DNA of 64,000 bases from Taudactylus pleione (taxonomy: Eukaryota > Chordata > Amphibia > Anura > Myobatrachidae): the NCBI GenBank assembly GCA_031769625.1, contig JAUIMM010000738.1, positions 1,555,501 through 1,619,500 of the forward strand. The letters are read 5' to 3'. The position numbers were made by a program, and so were the translations under genes. Positions 1-10,571 of the stretch are shown one piece after another. The notes beneath the pieces were generated by a model. The model made no database searches, was not told the DNA's origin, and worked only from the letters and a program-made list of their open reading frames with translations. How positions within the stretch are numbered: the first letter of the stretch is position 1; the number at the start of each line of letters is the position of its first letter.

Positions 1-1177
1 TACATACAATGTGAGGAGATTTGTAGAAACACAAAGGAAGTTCAGTACATACTAAACCTGTGTGTTATATACAATAATTAAAATTTGGTTTTACACCTTT
101 GATTACGTTTATTTTTGATGGCATCTTAAAGGAACTCTTACTATTTAATATGAATAAATTATAGAGAGGGAAAATTATTGCAGCAGCAGATTAATAATAT
201 TTAATTGTTTTCCAGAGTGACCATGACGAATAATAATATTATATGTGTCCATCCAGAGGCAAAATGGTTTGCGAGTATCATGCAACGCCTACTACAGTAA
301 GTAAAGTTACATCAATCACTACTCACTAGATAAAATATGAGCCGTTATTAGAAAGAACAGGGAGGCCTGCTAACAATATTTTAGCCATAAGTGGGATTAT
401 TTAGAAACATGGATTATCAATAAATCATGGTCAATGTTCAGTTATAGAATATTCGAATGGCCTACTACTTGTTTAAAGTGCAGAAAGGAAGATGAATGAG
501 CATGACAGTGACACTAAAGACAGAACGCGTACAATGTAATCACGCATGAGCAGATTGGAGTGTTTATTGATAAATGTGCACTTACTGGTCTCAGGACCGA
601 CCATCTTGTGTCAGACCTAGGGCTGCCATCAGGAATTGCAGGGTCCCTCTCCAGCCACAGTGGGCGCACAAGTTATGATGCCCCCACATGCGCCTCGAGC
701 CCCTCAGACCTCTCCCTTTCCATCAGACCTTCCCGCATGACAGCAAATTGTGCCAAACTGTCATCTTTAGGTTCATTATTGTGGCTTTGAACATGATCTT
801 GTCTCGGTTCATCATGATACTTCTGATCGGCAGCCACCAGTCATTAGAAACAAAGACACAGGGGCCTATTCATCAACCGATAAATGGCCCTGTAACCATG
901 CGGAAATGCTAGTTTCCACATATTTAGGTTACCGGGCTATTCATCATCAGGACTCCCTGATATTCAGCAAACTCCGAAAACTGAAAGTTTTCAGAGTTTG
1001 CTTCCGAGAACAAGCGCCATCTTCAGATCCACGCTCCTTCCTATGGGAAAGATTTCCGGGGATGCGAAGAGGGATCCAAGAGGATCCCTCCACCGCCTCC
1101 TCGCTACCTCTCTGGCGGCTTTGTGCATGCGTGACCTAAGATCACGTATGCGTAGCCGGGACGACGTGGAGGAGGTA
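1..1177. other. No gene recognised; AT-rich then repeat-like
   Basis: Short open frames here have no recognisable domain and are interrupted by stops in all frames. From about 868 the text (GGGGCCTATTCATC and similar) resembles the edge of a MITE, but I could not find a matching opposite end. I see no promoter or RNA gene. Confidence 0.5.
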
Positions 1178-1209
1178 AGTAACGCAGCTACATCTGTAGC
1201 TGCGTTACT
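1178..1209. repeat. Perfect 15-bp palindrome
   Basis: Arms AGTAACGCAGCTACA (1178-1192) and its exact reverse complement (1195-1209) are separated by two bases. A second perfect 14-bp inverted repeat lies nearby (1336-1349 with 1393-1406, GCAAACTGCTTCTT). Both probably belong to one palindrome-rich MITE-like element at about 0.87-1.5 kb whose ends I cannot fix. Confidence 0.75.
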
Positions 1210-2120
1210 AACCGAGGGGACAGCTGCTTTTCGGAGCAATGATGGATTGCTCCAGTGTCAAGTTTCCCCTGCTGCGAGTTTAATACTTCATCACTGGAGG
1301 TGATGGGGGCAGGGGAATGGTCAGAGATTTCGACAGCAAACTGCTTCTTCCTCATAGACAGACATCTGCCTGTGAATAAGAAGCTGAAGCATAAGAAGCA
1401 GTTTGCATGCGGGATCATCTGCGTGCTCTGGACCCCCTGGCTGAGCCCGAGCCTGGCAATATTAGTATCGTCTATATCCCCCTGATGGCGGCCCAGGTCA
1501 GACTTAATATGTTTCCCAGGGAGTCAGTATAGCATCTCCAAGGCTGGGTACATTTAGTGGTTTTCCCATGTTAAAGCCAGTGTTAGATAAAACTTCAGCA
1601 AACAGTGAATTTTAAATCACAGCAAAATCCTTTGGGTTTGTCTTTCAACGTTCTGTTAGAGGTTTGTACATAAGTGAGATCATGATCTGGTTGCAATTGG
1701 AATAAATGTGTAGACCTACTGTACTCTTTATTCAGCATGCAACAGTTAACAAACCACAGTTACAAGTAAAATAGACAGTATGCTCAATTCATTTTAACAA
1801 GTAAAAAGTGCAAATAAGACAAGTGTCAGACTTACAGACAAAAACAATATTACCTTGTGATAACCAATACCATACCTAACTTATTATCACATGGAGAATT
1901 CAGCAGTATATTATCCAGACTACTCCAGAGTCCAGATATGGATTTACATCAAATAAACTAACTTTACACTGTTTGGGGGAGGGGGGTTTGTGGCTCTTTG
2001 GGTCAGTATTGAGTGATTCATAATAACCCCTAAAAAAAAAAGGAGGCTAGCATGCAGCGACGGCTCTAGAGGTCTATATGTAAACCACGCCAACTGTCAT
2101 TTCAAACACTGACAAACATA

Positions 2121-2982
2121 GGGCAGTATTCAATTTGAGGCGAAAAGTCTCACGTCATTTTCAAAAGATGACGTTATTTTCGCCTATTTCAATTATCCCC
2201 GTATTCAATTACATTGACTTTTCGCCGGTGTGAAAAGTCAATGTAAAAAAACGGGGATCATTTTTCGCCAGCCTTTAGCAGGCGAAAATAAGTGCAGAAT
2301 TGGGGTTTAAGGGTGCAGGCTTAACAAAAAAAAAGCCTGCACCCCTGGGAATGACCACTAAAAGTAATGTATGTAAAAAAAAGTTTTTTAAAAAAATAGG
2401 GACACCCCAAAAAATTAACTTTAATTTTGGGGGTAAAAATAAATAAATTAGGGAACACACTTTTAAAATAGCGATAATAAGAGCAGAGGGGTTCCAAAGT
2501 ATGCGGCAGGTGTTTTCTTCATTGTGGGTAATAGCGGCAGGTGCATTTTTGAAGAATTTTTAAAAATCATTTTAGGGACTTAAAAATATGCTTGCACCCA
2601 TTTCCATGTAGCCCAAATATGATGGCCATAGTTATTTTTTCCCAAAAAATTGCTAAATGCTCTTCTGCATCACCTTCTTCAAAGCCGCATTTATGCACCT
2701 GCCGCGGCTATTTAAAACTTCCCTTCTGCATGCAAAATGGGGGTACCCATAGTGATCCCCCATGTCTGGACATCTTTAGGGGGGTCCCAGGATGATTTCC
2801 CGAAAATTCCCTTTTTTTCGCCGATCCAAGTGTCGCCGGGTCCCGCTGTCGCATCCTTTTAAATTGAATACGGGCAATATCGGGCACGCGCGCGATACTT
2901 TTCCGCCTGGAAAACAGGCGAAGGAGGCGAAAAGTCCAGCAGGCAAAAATCTGGACTTTTCGCCTCAAATTGAATACGGGCC
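2121..2982. mobile_element. Non-autonomous DNA transposon (MITE), 862 bp
   Basis: The left end GGGCAGTATTCAATTTGAGG is matched by the reverse complement of the right end (GGCCCGTATTCAATTTGAGG), a terminal inverted repeat (TIR) of roughly 28 bp with few mismatches. ATA flanks both sides as a possible 3-bp TSD. Internal copies of the same motif occur near 2202 and 2860, so the element contains sub-terminal repeats. There is no transposase. The superfamily is uncertain; a 3-bp TSD would fit PIF/Harbinger. Confidence 0.75.
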
Positions 2983-3268
2983 ATAGATGGCTGGACTCAC
3001 TGGCAGTTGGTGTGGCTCCACAATTTGAATTTTGGACTGCACTGCAGCCCCACCACTGAAGCTGCCATTGGTAGCATGCATGCACGGATACTTTCTCACT
3101 GTATTTTTTGCGTGTGAAGTAGATTCACAGGGACAAAGCTTTCTCACAAGCTCTGACCCTGTATGCGAATCTTCATACATTCCTGTGATATATTTCTTAA
3201 ATTCACAATGCAAATTTAGGCGAAAATATCAAACTATAACTGCATTTGAATGCAGATTGTAGTACATA

Positions 3269-3594
3269 GGGGCCAATTCAATTAGCCTCTGTAGATTACC
3301 ACGTGATAATTGATCCCCCGTGGCTATCCAATTAGCCCTCCACATTGGAGAATTTTTTTCGGGACCTCAACAAACTCTGAAAAAAAATACCTGATAATTA
3401 GCTTTTTTTCGGGATGCCGACTGCAAAAACACATAGGTCTGTAAACTTATCACGGATTCTATGTGTTTTGTCCGAAAACAGATAATTTTTCAGGGGAAAA
3501 AAACAGGCTCTAATTGAATTGCCTGAAGCTAAAACACAGGAAAAAGTCCAGTTTTTCGCTCCTGAAAAATTATCGGGGCTAATTGAATAGCCCC
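3269..3594. mobile_element. Short MITE with CAATTAGCC-type TIRs
   Basis: The left end GGGGCCAATTCAATTAGCC is matched by the reverse complement of the right end (GGGGCTATTCAATTAGCCCC). The interior is non-coding and partly self-complementary (AAAAATTATC and GATAATTTTT blocks). Flanks are ATA and TTA, so a 3-bp TSD is possible but not exact. Confidence 0.7.
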
Positions 3595-4300
3595 TTAAGT
3601 CTCTTTCTCCTGGCTTCGTTGTGACTGTCTCTCTGGGTGTAGTCACCATCCTGGTGCTCTGAATACCGGCACAGTAATCCCGACATTGGTTGTTAATGGC
3701 AACTTCTCCACTGGTTCACTGCTCCACACTTTTCACTGCTTGATAAATAGACCGCTCAGTCTCTTTCCTCGATGTCTCTCCTGCCTCTCAATCTCTTTCC
3801 TTGTTGTCCTCTGTCTTTCTCTCCTGTCCCTCTAAAGGCACACATCCACTAGACGATTAAACTGAGCGAATGAACGATAACGATATCGTTATCGTTCAAT
3901 CGTTTGGGAATCCTTTACAGATCGTTTAAAAAAAAGTCGTAAACGACCAGCGATGTGCGCTCCCACTGGTCGTTTAGGCATCTATCATCGTACATAATAT
4001 GTTGTATAACCTGACATTATCGTCAGGTTCAACATGTTTGCAGATGATTGATGTGCCTTCTCTGAATGACTGCTTGTTGAGTGTAGGCACATCACAGACT
4101 GACAAACGACTGCACGATTACAATGTCGTAATCGTGCATTCGTTTTGAGGTCTTTTAGTGGATGTGCCCCTTAAGTCTCTTTCTCCTGCCTTTGTTGTGG
4201 CTCTCTCTCTAGTTCCCCCTCAGTCCCTTTTTCTCCTGCCCTTCATTGACCCTCAGTATTTTTCTTTCCGACCATCAGTGTCTTTCTTTCCTGTCCTTAG
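3595..4300. repeat. CT-rich degenerate minisatellite, interrupted by a MITE
   Basis: Units of about 45 bp beginning AGTCTCTTTCTCCTG recur before and after the TWA MITE at 3836-4171 (for example at 3598 and 4172). The array therefore existed before the MITE inserted. It has no coding content. Confidence 0.55.
3836..4171. mobile_element. TWA-type MITE, copy 1 (336 bp)
   Basis: TIRs AGGCACACATCCACTA and AGGGGCACATCCACTA (reverse complement of the right end) are flanked by TAA at 3833-3835 and 4172-4174. Relatives of the same length and ends lie at 34153-34489 and 47727-48060. The TAA/TTA TSD is what PIF/Harbinger elements make. The interior contains GATAACGATATCGTTATC, a perfect palindrome, and has no ORF. 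Class assignment is inferred from TSD and TIR only. Confidence 0.85.
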
Positions 4301-5459
4301 TCTTTGTGTGCATAAGACATGTACAAACTTCCTTACTTACTCAGCAGCTTTCAAATGTAGTAAAACTCATTGGAGTGACTGAAATATCCCCATGCTAGTT
4401 CAGCTTCTGTATCATTATCTTTACTTCATCAGTGTTTCTGTTTTCCTTTGGCAGAAAGAATAAAGGCAATCAGAAGAACTAATCACAGATGGCCATAGCA
4501 GAATGAATCCAAATTCCGTCTCTCTACATGCATAGCAGGGAATATTTGGTTAACACAATAGACCTTAGAAGACATATACTGGAAAATAACCTATTTTAAA
4601 ACAGTAAATTTTCTGTACATTTATTTTTTGAGCTGGCGCTACAATCATTCCATTATTTAATCCGTTATTTTGTTCCAAACTTATTGCTGGGCATCCAATC
4701 ATTTATAGTGATTGGATCCCAGAGTAGGGCGGTTCTTTTGTGCTTCTTATATGTTACTTTATTCTACTTCAACAGAGAATGCTGTACTGTAACATCATGT
4801 CCTCCACTATAAAGAGAAAATAAGGCTCTCTGATCAGCATAATATAGAACTAATGTTACTCTGACTGTCCGGTGCTTACATATATGATAATATGATTAGA
4901 AAAATGTAAGGTCAGTGCGCAGGGATTGCTAGCACTCTAAGCAAAGGCATACTGTATATAAAGCATACATTGGAGAAATAGGTCATTAATTGCTTTAACA
5001 CAAGTTTTAATATTAATTGTGCTGCAGGCATTATTTAAGTTGTATATAAAAGTTTAGTAACAGAAGTATAAACAAAGAAAAGGGGAACAATGAGGATCAA
5101 TAGTTCTAGTCTTCAAATTGATTTTAAACCTTTTTTTTGTATATTAAAAAAAAATTCTAACAAAACGCACTGACTACACTTCTTATGTCTATTCTCCGTA
5201 GTTTCTAGTCATACTGTAATGATACTAATTATAATTACAACAAGTCCATACACTATATGTCTATCTTTCTCTGCCTTCCCCCAGCAGGGGGTGTTTAAAG
5301 CTTAAAACTCAGCATACTCCTGTCATAATGCATTGCATTGCCAAACACTTCTGGTTTTAGTCAGCAATGAAAATAGTAACAGCATGGGGCCAGACATTAT
5401 TGGTATATAAAGGATATATGCAGCATAAGCAGCACACCAGCTGCAGGACAGTATGGTAG
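4301..5459. other. No feature recognised
   Basis: AT-rich intergenic sequence. I see no ORF with a domain, no RNA gene and no clear TIR pair. Confidence 0.5.
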
Positions 5460-5467
5460 CCTATACA

Positions 5468-5860
5468 CAGGGGCGCCGAGACGGAGGGGGGAGCGGGTAC
5501 AAGTTACCCGGGCTTGCTGGAGGGGCCTGGCGGGGCCCGGGTCTGGCACCGTTCTCCCCCTCTTACATCACAGCAGCCCAGCACACACTGCTGTGTGCTG
5601 GGCTGCACGGAGACTGCTCGCAGCTGCTAAGAAGCAGCCACAGCAGTCTCCTATGCCTGTTGGGGGGGTGATCAAGCTGATCGTGCCCCCCACTGGTTAT
5701 GCGCCGGGCTGAGGGGGCTTACTGTGCCTCCCTCGCCAGCGCCCACCACAGCTTCGCGGAGCAGCAAAACTTTTTTTACCTAAGGGGGCGTGACCACGCC
5801 TCCCACAAGTAAGCCACACCCCTTTTTTACCGGGGCCCATCGCGGCTCTTGACTAGCCTG
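5468..5860. mobile_element. hAT-type MITE A, GC-rich
   Basis: It begins CAGGGGCGCCGAG and ends GACTAGCCTG. CCTATACA (5460-5467) and CCTATACG (5861-5868) flank it, an 8-bp TSD matching at 7 of 8 positions. Eight-base TSDs and CAGGG ends are hAT hallmarks. The interior includes a palindrome around CAGCCCAGCACACA and TGTGTGCTGGGCTG. It is non-coding. Confidence 0.65.
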
Positions 5861-5868
5861 CCTATACG

Positions 5869-6368
5869 CAGTGATTCCCAACCTCGGTCCTCGAGGCACA
5901 CAAACAGTCCTGGTTTTAGTGGTATCCATACTGAAGCACAGATGGTTAAATCAAAATAAGTGAGGTACTAATTAGGTCACCCGTGCTCAAGTATGGCTAG
6001 CCTTAAAACCTGGACTGTTATTAAGCTGGGCATCCACTATACAATTTTCTGTGAGATATCTGTCCAATCTGGCTGGTTGGGATGAAAACCTGGTAATGTA
6101 TGGGAGCAAATTACAATCGTCCATTTGCTCACAAACACTGGAAAATAGACAAAAATGGTTGTTCAGACAAATTGGTTAAACTTAAAACACACAAATGTAA
6201 CCAAATGGAACAATTTTTTTGTACTTTTTTCAGTGTTTAAAACCATATGATCGACTGTCATTTGCTCCCATACATTACCAGGTTTTCATTCCAGTCAGCC
6301 AGATTGGACAGATATCTGACAGAAAATTGTATAGTGGATGCCTTGAGGACCCTGGTTGGGAATCCCTG
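5869..6368. mobile_element. hAT-type MITE B at the same target site
   Basis: Left end CAGTGATTCCCAACC and reverse-complemented right end CAGGGATTCCCAACC define the TIR. It abuts MITE A and reuses the CTATAC target: CCTATACG on the left, CTATACAC on the right (imperfect). Its interior is split by a separate foldback at 6028-6342. Confidence 0.7.
6028..6342. mobile_element. Foldback MITE nested in MITE B
   Basis: An inverted repeat of about 80 bp per arm runs from GGCATCCACTATACAATTTT on the left to its near-exact complement ending at 6342, with a spacer of about 150 bp. It interrupts MITE B just before that element's right TIR. Part of the same family recurs at about 47560-47720. No ORF and no convincing TSD. 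Confidence 0.75.
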
Positions 6369-6639
6369 CTATACACATTCCTTCTTTCCTGATAATTCCA
6401 TTGGCTTTATCAGGAAAGAAAGATCCCCAGCACTTCAGTATGTCCTTATATTTTAAATTATAATAATTTTTCAAATATGTTGTGCTATATATGTATATAC
6501 TTAATTAAAAGCAGTAAAATAATATGCAAACTTCCTTTGTGTTCTTTTTGACTTATGGTTTTTCCTCTAAGAAAATATTCCGTTGCAAATGTTTAACCCT
6601 ACGGTAGACTTGTCTGAGATAATTTATGGTATGTAAGAT

Positions 6640-7010
6640 CAGAGGTGGATTAAGGGGTGCACCAGGGGGTAAGTGCCGCCGGGCCTCCATTTCTTAGGGG
6701 GCCCTTTGCCCCTGTCTCAGATAGCAGCTGCAGTCAGTATGTGATAGAGCACTGCGATCTGAAAAAATTGAGGAGAGGACTCGTGGAGGCGGAGTCCAAG
6801 TAGGGGGCGGGGTTTCACTGCACTATGTGAAGTCAGGGCCAGCAGCAGGATGGACGAGAGAGAGGAGCGGAGGAGCTGCAGCTGCAGATAGTGCACCAGA
6901 GTGTAATGCCGGGTACACACTAGACGATATCTAGTGTGCATGACATCGGCAGCAGCGGGACCCGGCGGGGGTGCCAGCATCGGCAAGTGCATACACACTG
7001 GTTGGTTGGT
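6640..7010. repeat. Unclassified GC-rich repeat-like block
   Basis: The sequence changes abruptly from AT-rich to GC-rich (GGGGCC and CCGGG runs) and includes the 9-bp inverted repeat CACACTAGA/TCTAGTGTG around 6916-6940. It resembles other GC-rich insertions in this window, but I found no TIR pair. It has no convincing ORF. Confidence 0.35.
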
Positions 7011-7125
7011 ACTTTATCTCCGTCCACTTTATCTCCACCCAAGGCTCAGTAAATAGACCCCTAATTCCTTTTCTTTACACAAACACTGGCAATTGTTTTC
7101 ATGCACCTGGAACGGGTGTAGTATA

Positions 7126-7659
7126 AGTTAGACAATGTCTAGACAGACAACAGCTGCTAGACAGTCAATAGTTAGACAGGGAAAAAAGTTAGACACAAAC
7201 AAAAGTCAGACACATTAAAGTTAGACATGTAAAAAGTTCGACAGGTAAAAAAGGTTGACAAGGTCAAAAGTTCGACATGAAAATGGTCGACACAAAAATG
7301 GTCTTCAATTATTATTTTTTGTTTTTTAGCCCTAATCTTCACCCTAACCCTAACCCTCCCCTTGGTGCCTAACCCTAACCATCTGGGTAAGTGCTTAACC
7401 CTAACCTTGGGGGTAAGTGCCTAACCCTAACCCTCCAGTAAGTGCCTAACTCTAATCTTAAAAAAACAACAAAAATGTGTCGACCATTTTTGTGTTGATC
7501 TATTTCATGTCGACCTTTTGACCCTGTCAACCTTTTGTACCTGTCGAACTTTTTACATGTCTAACTTTAGTGTGTCTGACTTTTGTCTGTGTTGAACTTT
7601 TATATTTGTCTAACTATTAACTGTCTAACATCTGGTGTCTATCTAGACATTGTCTAACT
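7126..7659. mobile_element. Foldback element with CCCTAA-like centre
   Basis: The ends are an exact 18-bp inverted pair (AGTTAGACAATGTCTAGA at 7126-7143; complement at 7642-7659). The arms, about 190 bp each, consist of short variant repeats of a GTTAGACA/GTCGACA type, so the whole can fold into a long hairpin. The unpaired centre (about 7329-7450) is rich in CCTAACCCTAACC separated by GGTAAGTG-like words. It is non-coding and I cannot name the family. Confidence 0.8.
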
Positions 7660-8007
7660 AATTACTGTCTGTCTATAGTCCGGAACCCCCTGGAACAGGT
7701 CTCCTTTGCGAGAATAGTTTTGGGGTGAAGATGATAGAGGGGACACCACCACACATAGGGAATTATTGACATGCTGTGGTGTTTAGGAGGTAGAGCAGAG
7801 GCATGCATAGGCAGGGGCATGTCGCAACCAATCAGCCATTATCGGACAGACGGGCATGAAAAATCTTCCAACATGCCCAACTGATCCGATAATTGATCTG
7901 CTGCATCTGGCGGTGTATGCACTGCTGCAGCCGGCCACCTGACATTCATGTAGAATTGTCATTTAAATGCATCATTGATAACTGTATTTAAGCTGAGATT
8001 TAGGTTA

Positions 8008-8063
<56 letters not shown>
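8008..8063. repeat. (TA)n microsatellite
   Basis: Alternating TA with a single CA interruption directly abuts the 5' terminus of the large hAT element at 8064. This may be why no TSD can be recognised there. Confidence 0.9.
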
Positions 8064-8067
<4 letters not shown>

Positions 8068-8214
8068 GATGAGCGGTTCGGTTTACCTGTAATTTGAATG
8101 TGCCCGAACTTCCAGTTTCCGAGTCAATCTGAGCGGCGGCTCAGGTCTTCCCTCCAGACTCGAATTCCGCTTCAAGGCAAAACATCATCATCCCGGCATC
8201 AGATTCTGGGTCCA

Positions 8215-8308
8215 GGACCATCGCGACCATCAACCTGCACGCTCGTATGTGCTGTGGGTGGTGACCCACAGCTATACGAGCGTCCAGGAGCGTCCGGCTC
8301 TGAATGAG
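8215..8308. repeat. Truncated hairpin-type MITE (Y family)
   Basis: GACCATCGCGACCATCAACC, a CACAGC/GTGGGTGGTGACCCAC hairpin and GGCTCTGAATGAGGGCC match the Y-type elements at 25.4, 55.3 and 59.5 kb. Only one end is present. It lies between the hAT 5' terminus and the leader minisatellite. Confidence 0.55.
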
Positions 8309-8427
8309 GGCCTAGGGCTGCAGTACATAAAGGGGTGCTCTGTCAATCCAGGGGTGCTCTTTCCCAGTACATAAAGTGGTGCTACTGTTTTGTCCTGTCC
8401 ATCAAGGGGCTGGAGCTGCAGTACCAT

Positions 8428-8453
8428 TGTCAGGCCCAGCTGCTTATTGACTT
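8428..8453 (-). repeat. First 26 bp of the Gypsy left LTR
   Basis: TGTCAGGCCCAGCTGCTTAT aligns with the start of the other LTR (TGTCAGGCTAGGCTGTTTAT at 20689). The LTR then breaks at the PLE insertion and resumes at 15171. TGCTTATTGACTT at 8441-8453 is the PLE's left target-site copy. Confidence 0.85.
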
Positions 8454-9424
8454 TGATAGTAATATAACTTGTAAATATACAAACTATATAGAAATCAGGC
8501 TCTCAAAACTTGTAATGATGACTAGCAATATGGAATGATGAGAAATAGCTGCTCCTAATAGTGAAATTGATCTGTAATTCCCACCTGATTACAAATAATA
8601 ATAAAGGTCTGAGTATAACGTCAATTAAAATATTGTATGGCACTAATAATATGTGTTATTAAGACTTGTATCAACTTGTCAGACAAAGAGTGCTAATATA
8701 GAAAAAAGTATGACAATTTATCAACATCACATGTACAATTGCATATATATCTAAAACAAAAATAAAGTATTAAAATATACAAAAAAAATATGAGTAAAGT
8801 TAAAATATAGACACACAAAAATAAAGAAAAAACCAATCTGGTAAAAGTTTGAATAGGCTTATATCTATATGAAGAAGAAGAGATACATCCCTGCAGTGAG
8901 TGCCTCTTACATACAAAAAAAATAAAAATATTTATATAGCCATGTATCCTCCAGCTCCACACAGCATTAATCAGGTAGTGGAAACAATAGGTATGTCTAT
9001 CCTCTCATACAAGAGAAATTATTGATTAATTAAATTCCAGCTAGACTCCTAGCCAGTATGGTTGTTTCCACTTAAATATATCATCCCCGTAATTCTTATA
9101 AATCAGTTTGTGCAGCAGTATATACTTTGATTTCAAGAGTATTGCAATAGAGGGCAGTCTGTCTTAATGTGGATGGCAGAGTTCGTCTGTCAGCATGTGC
9201 AGCCACAGTCAATTCTCCCCACTCGTGCAAGACACTAGTTCTTAACGCCGGCCGGCTGATGTAAAGGCTGATTCGCTTTGGTCATTACAAATGTTCCACG
9301 ATCAATAGATGCCAAGGTGTGGGTTAATGCTCCTCTGGCTGTAAATCCCTCAGGTATAATGCAATGTTCGAATCACTGTTGGCAGCTGGAGCAGGAAAAA
9401 CCAGGTTGGTGAATTGAAGGGAAA

Positions 9425-9473
9425 AGCCTTACGCATTTCTCCGCTATATTAAAAGGCAATTTCGTCAGAGGGT
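9425..9473 (-). ncRNA. Hammerhead-like ribozyme remnant, left arm
   Basis: On the minus strand: ACCCT, then the core CTGACGA, a stem II candidate (TTGC/GCGG), the core GAAA, a 4-nt mini stem III (TGCG), then TA and AGGC. Hammerhead cores are CUGANGA...GAAA...UH. Published work describes hammerheads with a very short stem III in PLE terminal repeats (established for the family). Stem I here has a mismatch (AGGC against ACCCT), while the right-arm copy keeps AGGGT. The fit at the base of stem II is imperfect. Activity is unproven. Confidence 0.5.
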
Positions 9474-9821
9474 AGGTTTCCTTGTGATCCTGTGAATACT
9501 TTTAAACTTGGACCATCCAATAAGGGAGTCACAGTAGTTAGGTCACATCTGGATCACCTGTATAGTTGTGTCTCCTTACTTTCAATCAATCTTGATCTTC
9601 GTAGGTAGAAAATAAATGAACAATTATCTCATGAAAATGCATATATCAGAAAACATCATTATGTGTTTACAATAACATTTATGTAATATATAGAGACCAT
9701 CATTATTCTTATATTCAATGTACAAAAAAAAATGTCAATTTAGTCAGCATAGAAATAGTTTTGTTTAAAAACAGATAGGACATAAGTTAAAAGGACTATA
9801 TTTCCTCATTCAGTAAATGCA

Positions 9822-9895
9822 GCTTGAGACTAGCTCAGAGGCAAGTCATCCATCTAACACTTAGGCAACCCAGGTTCAATTCCCGATCGCCACAG
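9822..9895 (+). other. tRNA-like module with A and B boxes (1)
   Basis: An A-box-like TAGCTCAGAGGC at 9831 and a B-box-like GGTTCAATTCC at 9873 are spaced about as in a tRNA. CTAACAC occurs at the anticodon-loop position. The T stem does not pair well and no clean acceptor stem is seen, so this is a tRNA-derived or SINE-head-like sequence, not a functional tRNA gene. It is repeated at 10086 and in the opposite arm. Confidence 0.55.
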
Positions 9896-10085
9896 AACAA
9901 CTTTATATATATAAAACTGATGCATTAATTCAGTCTATATTCTATTTCATCCTATCTCGATTGGGTAATCTCTTCTTTGAATCAAGATTGCAACATTCAG
10001 CAAACATATTAGTTTAATCAGTATAAAAATAAGAATTGAATAGAATATTGATTAAATTAACTGCCTTTCTTCATTCAGTAGATGC

Positions 10086-10160
10086 AGCCTGAGACTAGCT
10101 CAGGGGCAGAGTATCCACCTAACACTGGGACAACCCAGGTTCGGTTCCCTACCATTACAG
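10086..10160 (+). other. tRNA-like module with A and B boxes (2)
   Basis: TAGCTCAGGGGCAGAG (D-arm-like, with a 4-bp GCTC/GAGT stem) is followed by CTAACAC and the B-box-like GGTTCGGTTCC. It lies about 260 bp from module 1, in the same orientation. The inverted terminal repeat stops inside it, so the right arm holds only its first half. Stem pairing is incomplete. Confidence 0.5.
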
Positions 10161-10571
10161 AATAATTTTACATTTTTATGTGTAAAAAAAAAAATTATAC
10201 TTCAATTTGGACTATAATCTTAATCCTTTTATTGTATATAGAGTAATCTCTCAATTGAATCAAACCTCCATACAATAATAAAATGATGAACAAGTACATA
10301 GGAAAAATGAAAAGTAACATATAATAGATTAAAATAAAAACCACCAAACCCTAATTAGTACTAGTTCCTGGGAAGCTATCTATCAAAAGCAATTAAGTTC
10401 TATATTGTCATTCAGCCCTTGGGGAAAAAGTGTCCCCAGGGCGAAAATCCAATATGCTTCCCGTTTGCAGAGTATACTGTATCTATCGCCTCCTCTGCTT
10501 GTGACTGGAATATGTTCAATACCAGTGATCTTCACCATCTTATCATCACCATTATGTTCACTCCAAACATG

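Larger units (their letters stand above)
8598..10124. repeat. Left arm of the PLE inverted terminal repeat
   Basis: It matches the reverse complement of 13641-15170 along its full length with scattered substitutions and small indels. It carries a hammerhead-like core (9425-9473, minus strand) and two tRNA-like modules (9822-9895 and 10086-10160). Its inner edge falls inside the second tRNA-like module, near the anticodon-loop position. Confidence 0.92.

Noticed and set aside
5453..5671. GC-rich open frame as a host exon
   Set aside because: Falls within a TSD-bounded hAT MITE and has palindromic composition; no splice or domain support.
7329..7450. CCCTAA-rich stretch as a true interstitial telomere
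   Set aside because: Repeats are interrupted by GGTAAGTG-like words and sit precisely at the centre of an inverted-repeat element; similar centres occur in another foldback, so a transposon origin is simpler.
9822..10160. Functional tRNA genes
   Set aside because: A and B boxes are present but T stems and acceptor stems do not pair convincingly; kept as tRNA-like modules only.
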